The translations under genes and the position numbers were made by a program. A DNA stretch of 64,000 bases from Gnetum montanum (lineage: Eukaryota > Streptophyta > Gnetopsida > Gnetales > Gnetaceae). The first letter of the stretch is position 1. The number at the start of each line of letters is the position of its first letter. Of the stretch, positions 11,351-22,329 are shown piece by piece. Under the pieces are notes generated by a model. That model saw only the letters and a list, made by a program, of their open reading frames with translations, had not been told where the DNA came from and made no database searches. Where the stretch lies: contig MNCI01001480.1 in NCBI GenBank assembly GCA_015680685.1, forward strand, positions 245,683 through 309,682. The letters run 5' to 3'.

Positions 11351-12213
11351 TGATGAGTGGCTAGGTATCCCTATGTCCAACCATACGAATACGAGCATTC
11401 ACGTTCGATCCGGTCAAACTCTGCGGACAAGCTAGTTGTGGTGTCTAGATCATTACACGTTGATCGCAGTTCGCTGTCTTCCCACCTGGACTAGTATTTG
11501 CTTTGGCACGTATGGTTTAGTCCAAAGTGAGGCGTATGATGTGATCCTAAACTAATGCTACTCCTAGAGACAATGGAAAATAATCTTAATTAAACTAATA
11601 TGCAATAGAAAATGAAGTCAAAGCTAGCCTAAGTGCGATGAGCATTCGTTCCTTAACCATCCGTACACATCTTGGACCTCGTGCACGACTACTATTGGGA
11701 TTACCAAGCGCAGATCCTAGGTATGCTACTGGGTTACCAAGTAGTCACACTTAAATGCTCGTGATTAAGTCATACTCATCCCACATTTAACAATAGGAAT
11801 AGTAAATTAAGATAAAGAAATATTAACTAAGAAAATAATAAATAACAATAACAATTAAACAATTAAACTAAGTGAATGTTGCAATGATGAAGTAATCTCG
11901 ATCTTTATTTCTGATCATGTGTGCGTCCAAGTACATCACACTCAAATAAAGGTGCCACACAATTACAATCATCACACTGTAGGCATGCACTGGGAAAATA
12001 TTCTAACTCCTATGAAAACAAAATGAAAGGGCTTCGCTACAACTACTAAAAATATTTCTAAATGAGGTGGAAGGCCCTCTTATTTATAGGCTGGGATAGG
12101 CGGCTGCGTAAATGGGGCCATGTCAATGCAGGAAGGCTACGTCGACGAGGCCGGATATACGGGGCCCCGTATACACGGCCTAGTCAACACATCGACTATA
12201 TAGCACTTCATCA
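11351..12213 (-). repeat. element 1 3' LTR
   Basis: An 863-bp LTR, TGATGAGTGG...ACTTCATCA in plus coordinates. The minus-strand TATAAATA lies at 12081-12088, 125 bp from the LTR start. U3 carries a GC-rich palindromic cassette (CGGGGCCCCG, GTATAC, GTCGAC-like words, about 12100-12205). Poly(A)-hairpin arms lie at about 11901-11910 and 11944-11952. Confidence 0.9.
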
Positions 12214-12228
12214 TACACCCACGACCGA
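12214..12228 (-). other. element 1 polypurine tract
   Basis: On the minus strand TCGGTCGTGGGTGTA ends directly at the LTR start. The homologous tract of element 2 is TCAATCATGGGGGTA. This is the usual place for the plus-strand priming tract. Confidence 0.7.
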
Positions 12229-12369
12229 GTAAAAACTCATCCTTGAGTCAAAGAAAGTGAGGCACAGGCTCAATTGAATACACAGTGGATAGGTATGGGA
12301 ATATTGAATGACTAGAAATTTATTCATGCCACGGTGGAGAATTATACAAAATTTGGACACAGAAATAAA

Positions 12370-12826
12370 AGACAAAACTTGCAAAACTCATGGGGGTCCC
12401 GGGAGTGGTGGCTCCTCCATGGGTGCCTTTCCTTTGTCCTGTGCATCAAGCTTCTAAGATTGATACCATTGAAGAAGCACATGATGTTTTCTCCTCTTCT
12501 ATTTGAGGATTATGAGCCATCCATGTTGATGTTCTAATGTTTGATGGAGTTGGCACTTTTCATTGACACGGCAGTTGTGGGAACACTTGATTGGCCTTAA
12601 CATGCCATGTCATAAATAGCCATCGTTCCTCTTCATAGGCTCAGGTACTAACCTCTCCTCCCTTTGCTTAGATAGATTATGCAGTGACAAGAGGTTCCTG
12701 ATGGATGCTGAATGATTGTGCCTCCTACTCTGCATGTTCTGCATGAGGTCCTTAGCCTCTGCCTTCCCCAGGTCATGTGTTTGCACCTTGAGAAGGTCCT
12801 CCGTGTCATCATCTTTTAGGGGCCAT
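12370..12826 (-). pseudogene. ORF2 remnant of element 1
   Basis: The start ATG at 12826 reads MAPKR and then two stops. A frame-shifted continuation (to about 12640) matches the basic N-terminus of ORF2 in element 2 by position and DNA words. At about 12640 the sequence jumps to the C-terminal part of ORF2 (corresponding to about 26200 down to 25950 in element 2). The middle, including the conserved domain and the coiled coil, is deleted. It cannot encode a working product. Confidence 0.75.
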
Positions 12827-13103
12827 CTATAATCACACAAGGATCAATCATTAGTAAGGTTAGTGAAAAATTTCAATGATTTTATACCTTACTCATTTTC
12901 TTTAATAAATATTGCATTCTTTACTAAGTGTGATTTTAGAGTTAGAAAGTTTTTCAAGAAAGTTGCCCTAAAATTTTAATGTTGGACCTGATTTTGAGAA
13001 ACGTTTGATAAAATAATGACAAAGGAAAGAATAGATTTGGCAATGAAATACTCGGAGGGTATAAGATGATGTCGTGGTGTGCAACAATGTACAAATTACA
13101 AAA

Positions 13104-13170
13104 GTCACGCAAGTGAGTCCTCCCCAAAGCAGGTTCCAACTATATGCCTTTGTGTAACCACACCTTAAGA
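13104..13170 (-). other. conserved non-coding block (element 1 copy)
   Basis: GTGAGTCCTCCCCAAAGCAG followed by a TGCCTTTGTGTAACCACAC-like stretch is shared with elements 2, 3 and 6 at the equivalent place between gag (or pol) and ORF2, in otherwise diverged DNA. Function unknown. Confidence 0.7.
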
Positions 13171-13558
13171 TGTCTGTAGGCACTAGAAGGGTTAAATGTA
13201 ATCTATACCGATGCAACAAAGCACACACATGTTGATACCACCATGATAAAGTATGAATTCAATGCTATACAAGACACGAGTCAGAAATACATGAATAGCG
13301 AGATGGAATGAATCAGAGAAGGGATTATAGAGATTGGGACATGAGGTAACTGACTTAGGGCATAATGAATCCTACGTGTAAAGTATGATTAACATGTCAT
13401 TAACCCATTGTTCCAAGATCAGGACCAAGTCCATTCATCTAATTAGTAACATCGCATTGTTTCATCCCATGATGAGCAACTATGAGAGTGCCATAACAAC
13501 AAGGCATATGATCACTTGGCTTTTTATTCAAGGGAGGAGTGATTTTTGTTTTGTGGCA

Positions 13559-13620
13559 CTTCCTTTTTCTTTTTCTTTTCTATCTTTCTCTCTTTTTTTT
13601 TTCTTTTCCTTTTTCTTTGA
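13559..13620 (-). repeat. internal polypurine tract (minus strand)
   Basis: About 60 bases almost purely pyrimidine on the plus strand, so polypurine in the element's sense. Element 2 has a shorter equivalent at 30043-30070. Confidence 0.7.
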
Positions 13621-14112
13621 ATACTAAATCCAGAGAAGCCACCAACCTTCAGGCATGGATGCATGTCTTTCTCGTGGGACCCCCTAGAATTGCATTGGAT
13701 TTTTGAGTGCCCGTTTGATTACTCTTACTCCCATTTTTCGTTAGATCTACAAGGATCTTAGTACAACCATGTTGCATGACAACTCCCACAGACATCACCA
13801 AAGAGAATCCTCAAGTCCCCTTGATGTCACACCCTAATCATTCCCTCTTGGTCCATCCTTCTTCATTCTAGGTACAATGAACAAAAATTTAATTTTAAGT
13901 TCTAAGGATCTCAAGGATATCACTGTACCCTCGAACAGAACCTCTTATTTGTAGAATGGATGAGTGGGTGCAATGGGCTCACTATCCACATAATTGATTG
14001 TCCAAGACTTAATAACATAGAAAAAACCTCAACCAATGATCCACATGAGTGTTTTATTCTTAGATGAGATTACTTACAAAAAGATAAAAAGACAAAATAA
14101 TAAAACAAGAAA

Positions 14113-16184
14113 TTAAAAGGTGAAAAATTGGAAAACAAAAAGTTGAAAAATTAAAGAAACAGAAAAAACATTTATTAATTCTATGTTGTTAGAATGGAGG
14201 ATACCCCCCATAACTAAATGGTTGAGCATGGCTAGAATTAATGAATGGAAGGTAGGGATCCTTGCATGTTGAAAATATTGGACCTGGTCATACTTACCCC
14301 ATTGGGGTTCACACACTTGATTAGGGTTGACATAGTGGGGCAAGTTATAAGATGTGGTTAATTTATAAGGAGTTGACCCACTATGGTACTTGTGATCGTA
14401 AGATGGTATGCAAGGATCAACATGTCTCCCCTTATGGCAATATTCATTGGGCCCTAGGGTTCTTAGAGTATTGAGTGGTGGCCCAGATAGAGGAACATGA
14501 GGCGTTGGGTTCGAAGAGGAAGATGCACCACAGTGTTGGATTTGTGCTGAGTTGGAAGATGCAGTGGTTTCTGAATTGTGGTGTCCCTTTCGACAGTCAC
14601 GTCTAAAGAAGGGACGCCTTTGATGTTGTGAAGGACCTCCACTACTGTTGACAGTAGCAGCATAAGTAATGTTCGCAGGTTGGTGCTGTGGTGCAAAATC
14701 TTCTGGCATAGTTGGCAATGATGTAGAAGGGGGTGAAGTATGAGAATATTGAGGTTGAGGAGAAGTGTAAGGCACATGAGGTGGTGATATTGTTTGAGAG
14801 GACATGGTTGGATAGCACTCAGGAGAATGATAACAATGAGGTGAGGTAGAGGATGCTGATCTTGTTGGAGAAATAAGGTGTTGAACATAATAAGCATTTG
14901 GTGCTAGGACAAACAAAGGGTATGGTCCAGTTGGCAGTGGCCTCCCCCATGATTGAGGTTTTTACCACTATGGTCAAACACAATATTTCTGTATGAACTC
15001 TGGATGTAACATTCCTTCCCAATGCTCATGTAAATGTGAAAAAACTAGACATTGGCCTTTGGGGTGATCGTACAAATAGACGTTACATTGATACGTATGA
15101 TTGGTAGTTGAGTTCTTATCCTTATTCTCTTCTACCCTTTGTTTCGATTGTCGCGTGGTGTCCTGTCCTATTTCTCAATTTGGCATAGTTTTTCCTCTAA
15201 TAATGTTGGCATATTCTCCACGTCTTTCATGTACCCAATCCATCATCTTATTAATCTTTGCCTCAATTTCATCTAGTGATTGTAGGATTAGCAAAGATGA
15301 TTCCACCTCCTGAAGTGAGTTGATTTCTCCTCTTCATGATCATGAAGCCTTGTTAAGTTGAGATTTTGGTCCTGTTGAGAACCTTCAACATTCTCCCATT
15401 TGGTTACTTCTCCTTCTTCTTTTGCTATCCTCTTAATAAGCTCCTGGAGTTGATGGGTTTGTAGCTCATATAGTTAACCTCGGGCGTACATCCCTAGGGT
15501 CTCCCTTGTTTCATTACAGAGTCCATCTATGATATGGTATATTAGCCTTTCCTCAGAGAACCTATGGCCTGGGCAGTTGTTTAACAGTGCATAATATCTT
15601 TCTAAGGCCATGTCCAAGGGTTCATGTTGCTCTTGTTTCCATTCTTTGATTTTTGTCCTCAAGGCTAATACTCTCGCATAGGTTTGATATCTTTCATTGA
15701 AAATTTCTACCATTGTCGACCAACGTCGAATTGATTTCGATTTTAATGACCTACACCATACTTTTTCTTGCCCAACGAGTGTTAGAGGAAAGAGCTTAAG
15801 TTTTTTCCACCTATTATCAATATTTTTCCATGTACAGGCATTGTAGAAGGCTTGTAAATGTTGTTGTGGGTCTGAATCATAGCCTCCTAAAAACTTGGGA
15901 AAGTTGTTTAAATCAAGCATGGGTAGACGACTTTCCTTACGATGCCTACGGGCTATTCGAACAACCTCTTGTATTTCTGTTAAGCTTGTAGTGGCCAGTA
16001 GGGGTTCATCATCATCAGGTAAGTTATGCTTTCATGCATTGGGATGATGTTGTCTTCGTTTATGTTTATAAGAAATCCCCACCTCGGGTTTCGTACTCTA
16101 ATCTTCATTATCATAATATTCATTGGTTCTCCAATGAATTGCCTCACTAGATGTGGCATTATTATAGTCTTGTAGGAGAGCCAT
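14113..16184 (-). pseudogene. gag of non-autonomous element 1
   Basis: The minus-strand frame starts ATGGCTCTCCTACAAG at 16184 (MALLQDYNNATSSE), about 120 nt after the primer site. It runs to the gag core with only a couple of stops. The core (15474-15920) has LDLNNFPKFLGGYD, HLQAFYNACTWKNIDN, KLKLFPLTL, EIFNERYQ and CNETRETLGMYARG, typical of Retrotrans_gag. A knuckle CNVYLYDHPKGQC follows at 15049-15087, with its second Cys changed to Tyr. The C-terminal 14113-14916 frame is rich in Pro, Ser and Gln. The N-terminal part before the core is only about 88 residues, against about 290-300 in elements 3 and 4. Confidence 0.82.
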
Positions 16185-16306
16185 GGTTGTGAAGTTGTGT
16201 GTGAAATTACGTGTGACTTTTAATAATTATTTCTTCTTAAAAGATATATCATTAAGTCCTTTACAGCGACCTTGTATGATATAACTAATCTAAATAACTA
16301 GCACCA

Positions 16307-16324
16307 TCCTCAGCAACGGTGCCA
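16307..16324 (-). other. element 1 primer binding site (tRNA-Asp type)
   Basis: Minus strand TGGCACCGTTGCTGAGGA differs from the complement of the plant tRNA-Asp 3' end (TGGCGCCGTTGCCGGGGA) by three transitions. It lies one base inside the 5' LTR. Confidence 0.85.
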
Positions 16325-16325
16325 A

Positions 16326-17241
16326 TGATGAGCGGCTAGGTACCCCCTACGCCCAACCATACAAATCACGGGTGTTCACACGTGACTCGATCAAATTCTG
16401 TAGACTGTAAGCACTTAACATACACCAGACTCTAACCAGTAAAACCTTTGGGTTAGAATGGTTGCTGTCTTCCTAATCTCACTTGTGATGTTCTATTTAT
16501 GATGGATAAGTGAGATTAAGGCTAATGATTTTTATATCTTTTTTCATATCTTTTGGTGGCTAATTAAGGTATGAAAAGTAAGGAATAAACTATTATCTAA
16601 TCTATAATTATCCTAGATTATACTCTAACTATTCCTCACATAAGTGTCTGATCCCATCTTCCGAGCACGTTTTGAGCATCTCCTAACACTTCTGGATTAC
16701 CAAACATTAAGCATCACTAGGCTTACCAAGTGTTTGATTTACGTTCAAGATGGTCGTACCTATGGCCTTTATGAACTACAAGTAAGAAATAGTGATTAAT
16801 ATAACAATAATAGAAAATTAAGTAATTGATAGGTAATTAAAAAAGTAGAAACATATTAAACCATTGAATGCATAAGATAGCTAAGTCCAAATGCTACAAG
16901 GAATGCTTGAATAGTTTGTCTTTGTTGTCGTCACACCAATGGGCTCAAATACATCAACACTTGAATAAAGAGCCGATCACTTTTCTTACACCTGTTGTGG
17001 GCACTTGGATAATATTCTATCTCTTACGGGAACAAACTATAAGAGCTTCTCTACAACTAATTGAAAGATTTCTAAATGAGGTGGAAGGCCCTCTTATTTA
17101 TAGGTCGGGATAGGCGGCTGCGTATACAGGGCCACATTGACATAGGAAGGCTACGTTGACGGCGCCATGTCGATGCGGCTGGATACACGGGACCCCATAT
17201 ACACGGCCTAGTCGACGCATCGACTATATAGCACTTCATCA
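16326..17241 (-). repeat. element 1 5' LTR
   Basis: 916 bp, TGATGAGCGG...ACTTCATCA. The minus-strand TATAAATA is at 17095-17102. The cassette at 17110-17225 matches the 3' LTR cassette in type (GTATACACGG, CGATGCG, GTCGACGC words). Confidence 0.88.
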
Positions 17242-17933
17242 GTCCCTTACCTAAAATCTTGTAGTTTTTCCTTTTTAGAGTTAGAATTATTGCTGAGTGC
17301 TTGTAGTAGGAGTCATAAAGCGAACGAATCTTTATTTGAGCATTGTGTACCTGAGCACACCTTATGTTCAGAAATAAAGATGAACTTTGTGATAAACCTT
17401 GCAACATTTAGAATAGCTTAATTATTTCATTAAATGTTATTTATTGTTATCTACTACTCTCATTAGTTAATTAATGTTATTCCTATTGACTTGTTAATTA
17501 TCAATGAATTAGCACACTCAGTATGACCACTTTGAGCATATGTGGAACACTTGGTAATCCACTAACGACTAGCATTTGGTAATCCTAGTAGTGCTACACT
17601 AGTTTAGGATATGTTCGGCAAGTGGGAACGGATGTTGGTGTTAGGACTAGTTAGAGCATAGTTGATTAGTTAAATTAAATTAGTTACTCAATTATTTCAT
17701 TTCTCCATTTTAAGCACTAGGAACATAAAACATAAAAAGCATAAAAATCATATACCTTAAGTCTACTTAACCATACAACTATGCCTTACAAGTAAGCTTG
17801 GGAAGACAATGATCACATAACCCATCCTTGTTCTATGTAAGAGCATAAGCATTTAATTCTTGAAGTTTGACCAGATCATGTGTGAACGCTTGTATTCATA
17901 TGGTTGGACGTAGGGGTACCTCACCGCTCATCA
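17242..17933 (+). repeat. element 4 5' LTR, second part (R, U5)
   Basis: It resumes at GTCCCTTACC, collinear with 34495 onward in the 3' LTR, and ends CGCTCATCA. Poly(A)-hairpin arms are ATCTTTATTT (17328-17337) and AAATAAAGAT (17372-17381). The first five bases are the right target duplication of element 1. Confidence 0.9.
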
Positions 17934-17934
17934 T

Positions 17935-17952
17935 TGGCGCCATTGCTGGGGA
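17935..17952 (+). other. element 4 primer binding site (tRNA-Asp)
   Basis: TGGCGCCATTGCTGGGGA, one base after the LTR end. It matches TGGCGCCGTTGCCGGGGA except for one G-to-A and one C-to-T. That is the complement of the 3' end of plant tRNA-Asp, the primer known for Athila elements. Confidence 0.92.
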
Positions 17953-18079
17953 TTTTATTGTTTGTGCGCTAATTAGAACTTAGGAATCCTCCCATCATTG
18001 GAACGAACCCTTAGGGTTAATTATCTTAAAATCATTAGAAAAAAAAAAGAGAAAAGTATTGCACACTAAATAATCAATC

Positions 18080-20000
18080 ATGTTTCCTTCTTCTTATGAG
18101 AGTGCTTCACCACCTAGGTCTGAGACAATGAACAATCAGAGGCATAGTACACATGATGATCCTTCAGTGCCCTAATAGTTTCGCTTGGTATATGCTCATC
18201 TCGATGAGTATATACTAGACTTTACCTTTATCCTCCACTAGGATGAACAGTTGCAATGGCGTGATTTAGAAGGTAACATAGTGTTACCTTCCTATCGCTC
18301 AATCCCAAGCATGCTTCTTTGTGCTCTCACACGAATTGGTATGTAGCACTTATAGGTAGAATACATTGTGCATGAACACGACTCGAGAGAGTATCGACCC
18401 ATGGAGGCACAATGTCAAAGGGACCTACAACAAGAGAGACATTACAAATCTATGAAGGGAAAGTGATCTCAAGATGTCCCGTATGTCCTAAGTGAAAATG
18501 AGGGTGGTGAACCTGCCTCGGAAAGTTTTCCACAAAATGATGTTCCTCCCATTAACTTCAGTCAAGAAGTTATGTATCAAAATCTTCACTCAACTATCCA
18601 TAACCCAGGTTCTAATACCAACAGACACAAAGGGTCTGAAAAAGAAACACGAACACGTGACAGTGATGGACATTCTAATCGTAACTACGATCGAGGCCAC
18701 AATCACCAAAGAGAAAGTGACAGGAACTGGCATGATGCCAGTCCTCCTTCCTCTTCACATTCATCATCTCCTTCATCCTCACCTTCAAAATCTGAATGCA
18801 ATTGTAAAGGATGAGACCATGAGGATAATGGTAGACGAATTAGAGATCATAGACAAAATAGTCAAGAAAGCGGTTAGGGTAGTCTAGAGAGACACATCAC
18901 GAAAGAAGGGAGAGTAGGAAACAGCATAGGCATCATATATTACATAGATAGTACAATCACGATGAACCCCTACTCATCACCCGAAGTATGTTAGATATAA
19001 CTGAGGCCATTAGGATCCCAACAAGGCACCAAAAAGATAGTAGGATAAAAATCCTAAACATGAACAACATCCCACAATTTGAAGGGGGATACAATGCTGA
19101 TCCTCAAAACCATCTACAAGAATTTCATAGTGCATGTGCCTTGCAAAATATAGAAAACAAGTGGCAAAAACTAAAGTTGTTTCCATGGACACTAATAAAG
19201 GAAGCGGAAAGCTGGTACCAGTCCTTAGAACTAGAATCCATTTGTCAATGAAGTACCATGTTAGAGCTATTCAACGATAAGTATCAAATGTAGTCCTAAA
19301 TGTCCAACCTGCATAAGCAAATCCAAGGATGGAAACAAGGAGGACATGAACCCTTGGATGTTGCCATGGGCCAATATTATGCACTATTGCATTGTTGCCC
19401 TGGCCATGTTTAGTCACAAAGGGAACAACTACACCATCTCATATATGGGCTTAGGTATGAAATGCGAAGAACCCTTGGGACTTATGCCCAATGAAGGCTA
19501 TATGAGCTTAGAGTCCATCAAATACAAAGATTTTTGGAGCAAGTTACCAAGGAGGAAGGTGAGTTAAGGAAAAGAGAAAGTTCAGAGGAATACAACAGAG
19601 ATCCTTCCCTCCAAAAAAAGGAAGTTAGATTTTGTGAAGATGAAGAAGAGTCACCACGTGAAGAGATGGTAAATAGGAAGACTTTGCCCATTCAAAAATT
19701 TGTATCAGAAGTATCAGCAAAGGTAGATCAAATGTGGAATTTCCTATATGATAAATTTCAAACTGTTCTAAAAATAGTAGAGTCTAGAGAGCAAAGTAGT
19801 GATTGAGAGAGAAGGAAAAAGAAAGAAGCTGAATATGCATGTAACAAGGGTAAGGGCAAAGTTGCCATCATTGAAGAGGTTGTGGATTAGGACACAGAAA
19901 ATGATGGTGGATGTGAAATATGCCAATATGACCATCCTAAAGGATGTTGCCCAGTAGTGTCACATCTGTAAGAGTCTGGGGTGTATGAACTAAACCCATG
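18080..20000 (+). pseudogene. gag pseudogene of element 4
   Basis: The reading frame starts at the ATG at 18080 (MFPSSYESASPPR), 128 bp after the primer site, and is broken by stops and frameshifts. In order: an N-terminal region with DFTFILH and RDLEGNIVLPSYRSIPSM (18200-18330); a basic Ser/Arg/His-rich stretch (18590-18800); the gag core (18988-19560; NMNNIPQFEGGYN, HLQEFHSACALQNIEN, ESWYQSLELES); a charged linker (19534-19806; EEGELRKRESSEEYNRDPS); and an intact knuckle CEICQYDHPKGCC at 19912-19950 (CX2CX3HX4C). Compared with elements 1 and 2 the N-terminal extension is about 200 residues longer. Confidence 0.85.
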
Positions 20001-20679
20001 ATTAAATAGATGGCAAGCACCTAGAAGGTTACCTTATCCTCAAGGTAACCTAAGGCAGTTCCACCAACCTTTCACATATTATCCGAGTGGAGCCTCACCA
20101 AAACTGAATGAACAGTATCAACAACGACAACACCCACAATCATGGGGGATATCACTACCATGTCAATAATACCCTTACCGTCAACTTGACTCATACGGGT
20201 ATTACATTTAGCAGCCAATCTCTCCATGTGATTCTACAAGTCACATTGCTCCTTAGCCTCACTACTAGGTTCATGAGTACTATAGAACTCCTTCTCCTAG
20301 GAGTGATGTTCCACATATGTACTATCCTTCTCATCTGACTGCACCTCTTCCACCCTTAGCTCCATTACCACTTGCTCCAACTATGTAGGGTGAGCTCCCT
20401 ACCTAGCCACAACAATGTGATGCTACAAGGGCTATCAATCCTCAACATCCTATTGGTTCGAACAATCGATCAAAGAAAAGACCTTTCTTTAGAACCAAAA
20501 GTCCAACCAAGTCCTTACAACCACAAGTGGCCAATTCTCCAAATTCCTCACTACCATTCAAATCTTCAGAGCTTCCTTTGAACCAAAAATTGCACTCAAC
20601 GCACACTATCATGTTAACTCATACCATCACTGATTGGATCAAAGCCAGCCATCTTTCAAGGAAATTCTCTAATCTTGGA
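20001..20679 (+). other. Pro/Ser/Tyr-rich spacer between gag and protease, element 4
   Basis: Translations contain PQSWGIS, then runs rich in Pro, Leu, Tyr and Ser, with stops. Elements 3 (about 54800-55500) and 5 (about 61400-62000) have a similar proline/tyrosine-rich spacer in the same place. No domain is recognised. Confidence 0.55.
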
Positions 20680-21129
20680 AGTCCTCTTATATATTTGCAA
20701 ATTTCTGAGAATGAGCCTTGAAAAGCTCTTTTGGATTCAGGTTCTGGTGTTAACCTAATCTCTCAAGAAATGTATAAAGCCTGGAACTTGCCTCCACTAA
20801 AAAAGAGTAACATTTGTTTAGAGTTGGTTGACCAGTCCATCATTGTTCCATTAGGACTAGTGGAGGACATTGTCACCATGGTTTGTGGGTGATCATATCT
20901 AGCCAATTTCCTAGTGATCCAAGTTAACAATTGTAAGGGGGACTTCTCAATCATAATGGGAAGAGCATGGCTAAGCACGATTGATGTGTGCCTAAGAATA
21001 CGTGATCTTTCCCTAGAAATATCAAAAGAAAATATGTTTGGACATATTGAGAAGAAGAAAGTTCCATCATCGCATACAGTGACACAGGGTGTAACTACAT
21101 GCAAAAGTCCTATTTTGTACAATGTTTAA
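20680..21129 (+). pseudogene. retropepsin-like protease, element 4
   Basis: ALLDSGSGVNLI around 20725-20760 carries the aspartic protease D-S-G motif (Asp codon at 20734). LGLVEDI, VNNCKGDFSIIMGRAWL and SLEISKENMF follow at 20860-21040, in the order seen in plant gypsy proteases. The active-site triad looks intact, but stops interrupt the frame before it and within it (a TGA at about 20890). The protease cleaves the Gag-Pol precursor. This copy is a relic. Confidence 0.82.
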
Positions 21130-21559
21130 CATTGCCTACATGCAACTAGTCTACACAAATAACTAATATATAAAGATGCCTATATGCAGTAGCCACCAGA
21201 CAAGAAGGCACCTAATGGTTGACAATTGACTAAGAGAGCAATACAACTATATGCATGGAACCAACTGAGAGCTTGACTTGCACCTATATCGATAGCATAG
21301 ATGCATTAGAGCAAGTCCATCACCAACTTCCAGGTACTGACACTAAGAATATCAACTGGGGGAAGTTGGAAATACCTAACAAGTTTAAGTAAGAGCCCCT
21401 TGAATTAAAATCGTTGCCCACCGGTATGGAGTATACATTCTTAAGAATGGAAAATTGGTAATCATTAATGCTAAGCTTGCTTCTCAACAAAAAGAAAGAC
21501 TATTGAAGATGGTAAACAATTGGTTGAAAGCCTTTGCTTGGTCATATATCAAATTAACC

Positions 21560-21955
21560 AGAATAGATCCTAGGATATGCCAACATAGAATTTACACTGA
21601 CCCCTCCATGAGGCCTTGATGACAACCACAAAGGCAATTGAACCCAAAGCTTAAGCAAGTGGTTAAAGAAGAAATTGAACAACTTCTAAAAGTTGGGTTC
21701 ATCTACCCCATTGCTGATAGTGAATGGGTTAGTCCATTAGTCATTCTACCTAAAAAGGAAGGTAAATAGAGGGTGTGTATAGACTTCAGGCTATTAAACA
21801 TGGTAACATTTAAAGACCATTTCCCATTACCATTCATTGACCAAGTTTTGGATACCATTGCAGGACATTGCTATTATAGTTTTCTGGATGGTTACAGTGG
21901 GTACAATCAAATTCAAATAGCACTAGAAGACCAAGCCAAGATTACATAGTTAGAT
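21560..21955 (+). pseudogene. reverse transcriptase, 5' part only, element 4
   Basis: Readable motifs: VKEEIEQLLKVGFIYPI, SEWVSPLVILPKKEGK, VCIDFRLLNMVTFKDHFPLP, DTIAGHCYYSFLDGYSGYNQ and ALEDQAKIT. These are the fingers and palm start of a Ty3/gypsy RT. At about 21950 the sequence jumps almost directly into the RNase H region, so the part with the YMDD-type catalytic box is deleted. A TAG replaces Trp in the GKW-R motif. The enzyme cannot work. Confidence 0.88.
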
Positions 21956-22003
21956 GACCAAAAAACATCCCTATTACATTCACTATGCAAGTTGAAGTAT
22001 TGC

Positions 22004-22270
22004 TGGTGCACAACTCAACTACACCACAATAGAAAAATAGTTAATGGCTATGGTGTTTTCACTAGAAAAATTTAGGCACTATGTATTGGGCTATAAGATA
22101 TTTGTACACACGGATCATAGTGAAATACGGTTCCTAATGAATAAACCAATGGTGAGTCCTCACATCATACAATGGCTTGTGATCTTACAAGAGTTCAATT
22201 ATACGATGATCAATTGTAAAGGCACCAAGAATGTTGTTGCTGATCATTTATCTCAAGTACGATGGAACAA
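22004..22270 (+). pseudogene. RNase H domain, element 4
   Basis: AQLNYTTIEK, stop, then LMAMVFSLEKFRHYVLG, KIFVHTDHSEIRFLMNKP, WLVILQEFNY, CKGTKNVVADHLSQV: the RT-connected RNase H of Ty3/gypsy elements, with the TDH and AD-H-S motifs intact. The frame 22044-22448 is open, but the upstream RT deletion leaves it orphaned. Confidence 0.88.
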
Positions 22271-22329
22271 CAAAGAGGACGAATATCAAATTTTTGACCA
22301 CTTCCTTGATGAACTCCTCTTTACAGGTG

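Larger units (their letters stand above)
11351..17241 (-). mobile_element. element 1: non-autonomous gag+ORF2 retrotransposon
   Basis: A 5891-bp minus-strand element inside the 5' LTR of element 4. Both LTRs are present (11351-12213 and 16326-17241), with a tRNA-Asp-type primer site (16307-16324) and a polypurine tract (12214-12228). It has a gag (14113-16184) and a heavily deleted ORF2 (about 12370-12826), but no protease, RT, RNase H or integrase. Its gag and the gag-ORF2 interval are collinear with element 2, so the pol-less structure is shared and not a private deletion. Compared with element 2 it lacks about 2.3 kb of ORF2 and the internal promoter-like cassette. Confidence 0.88.
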
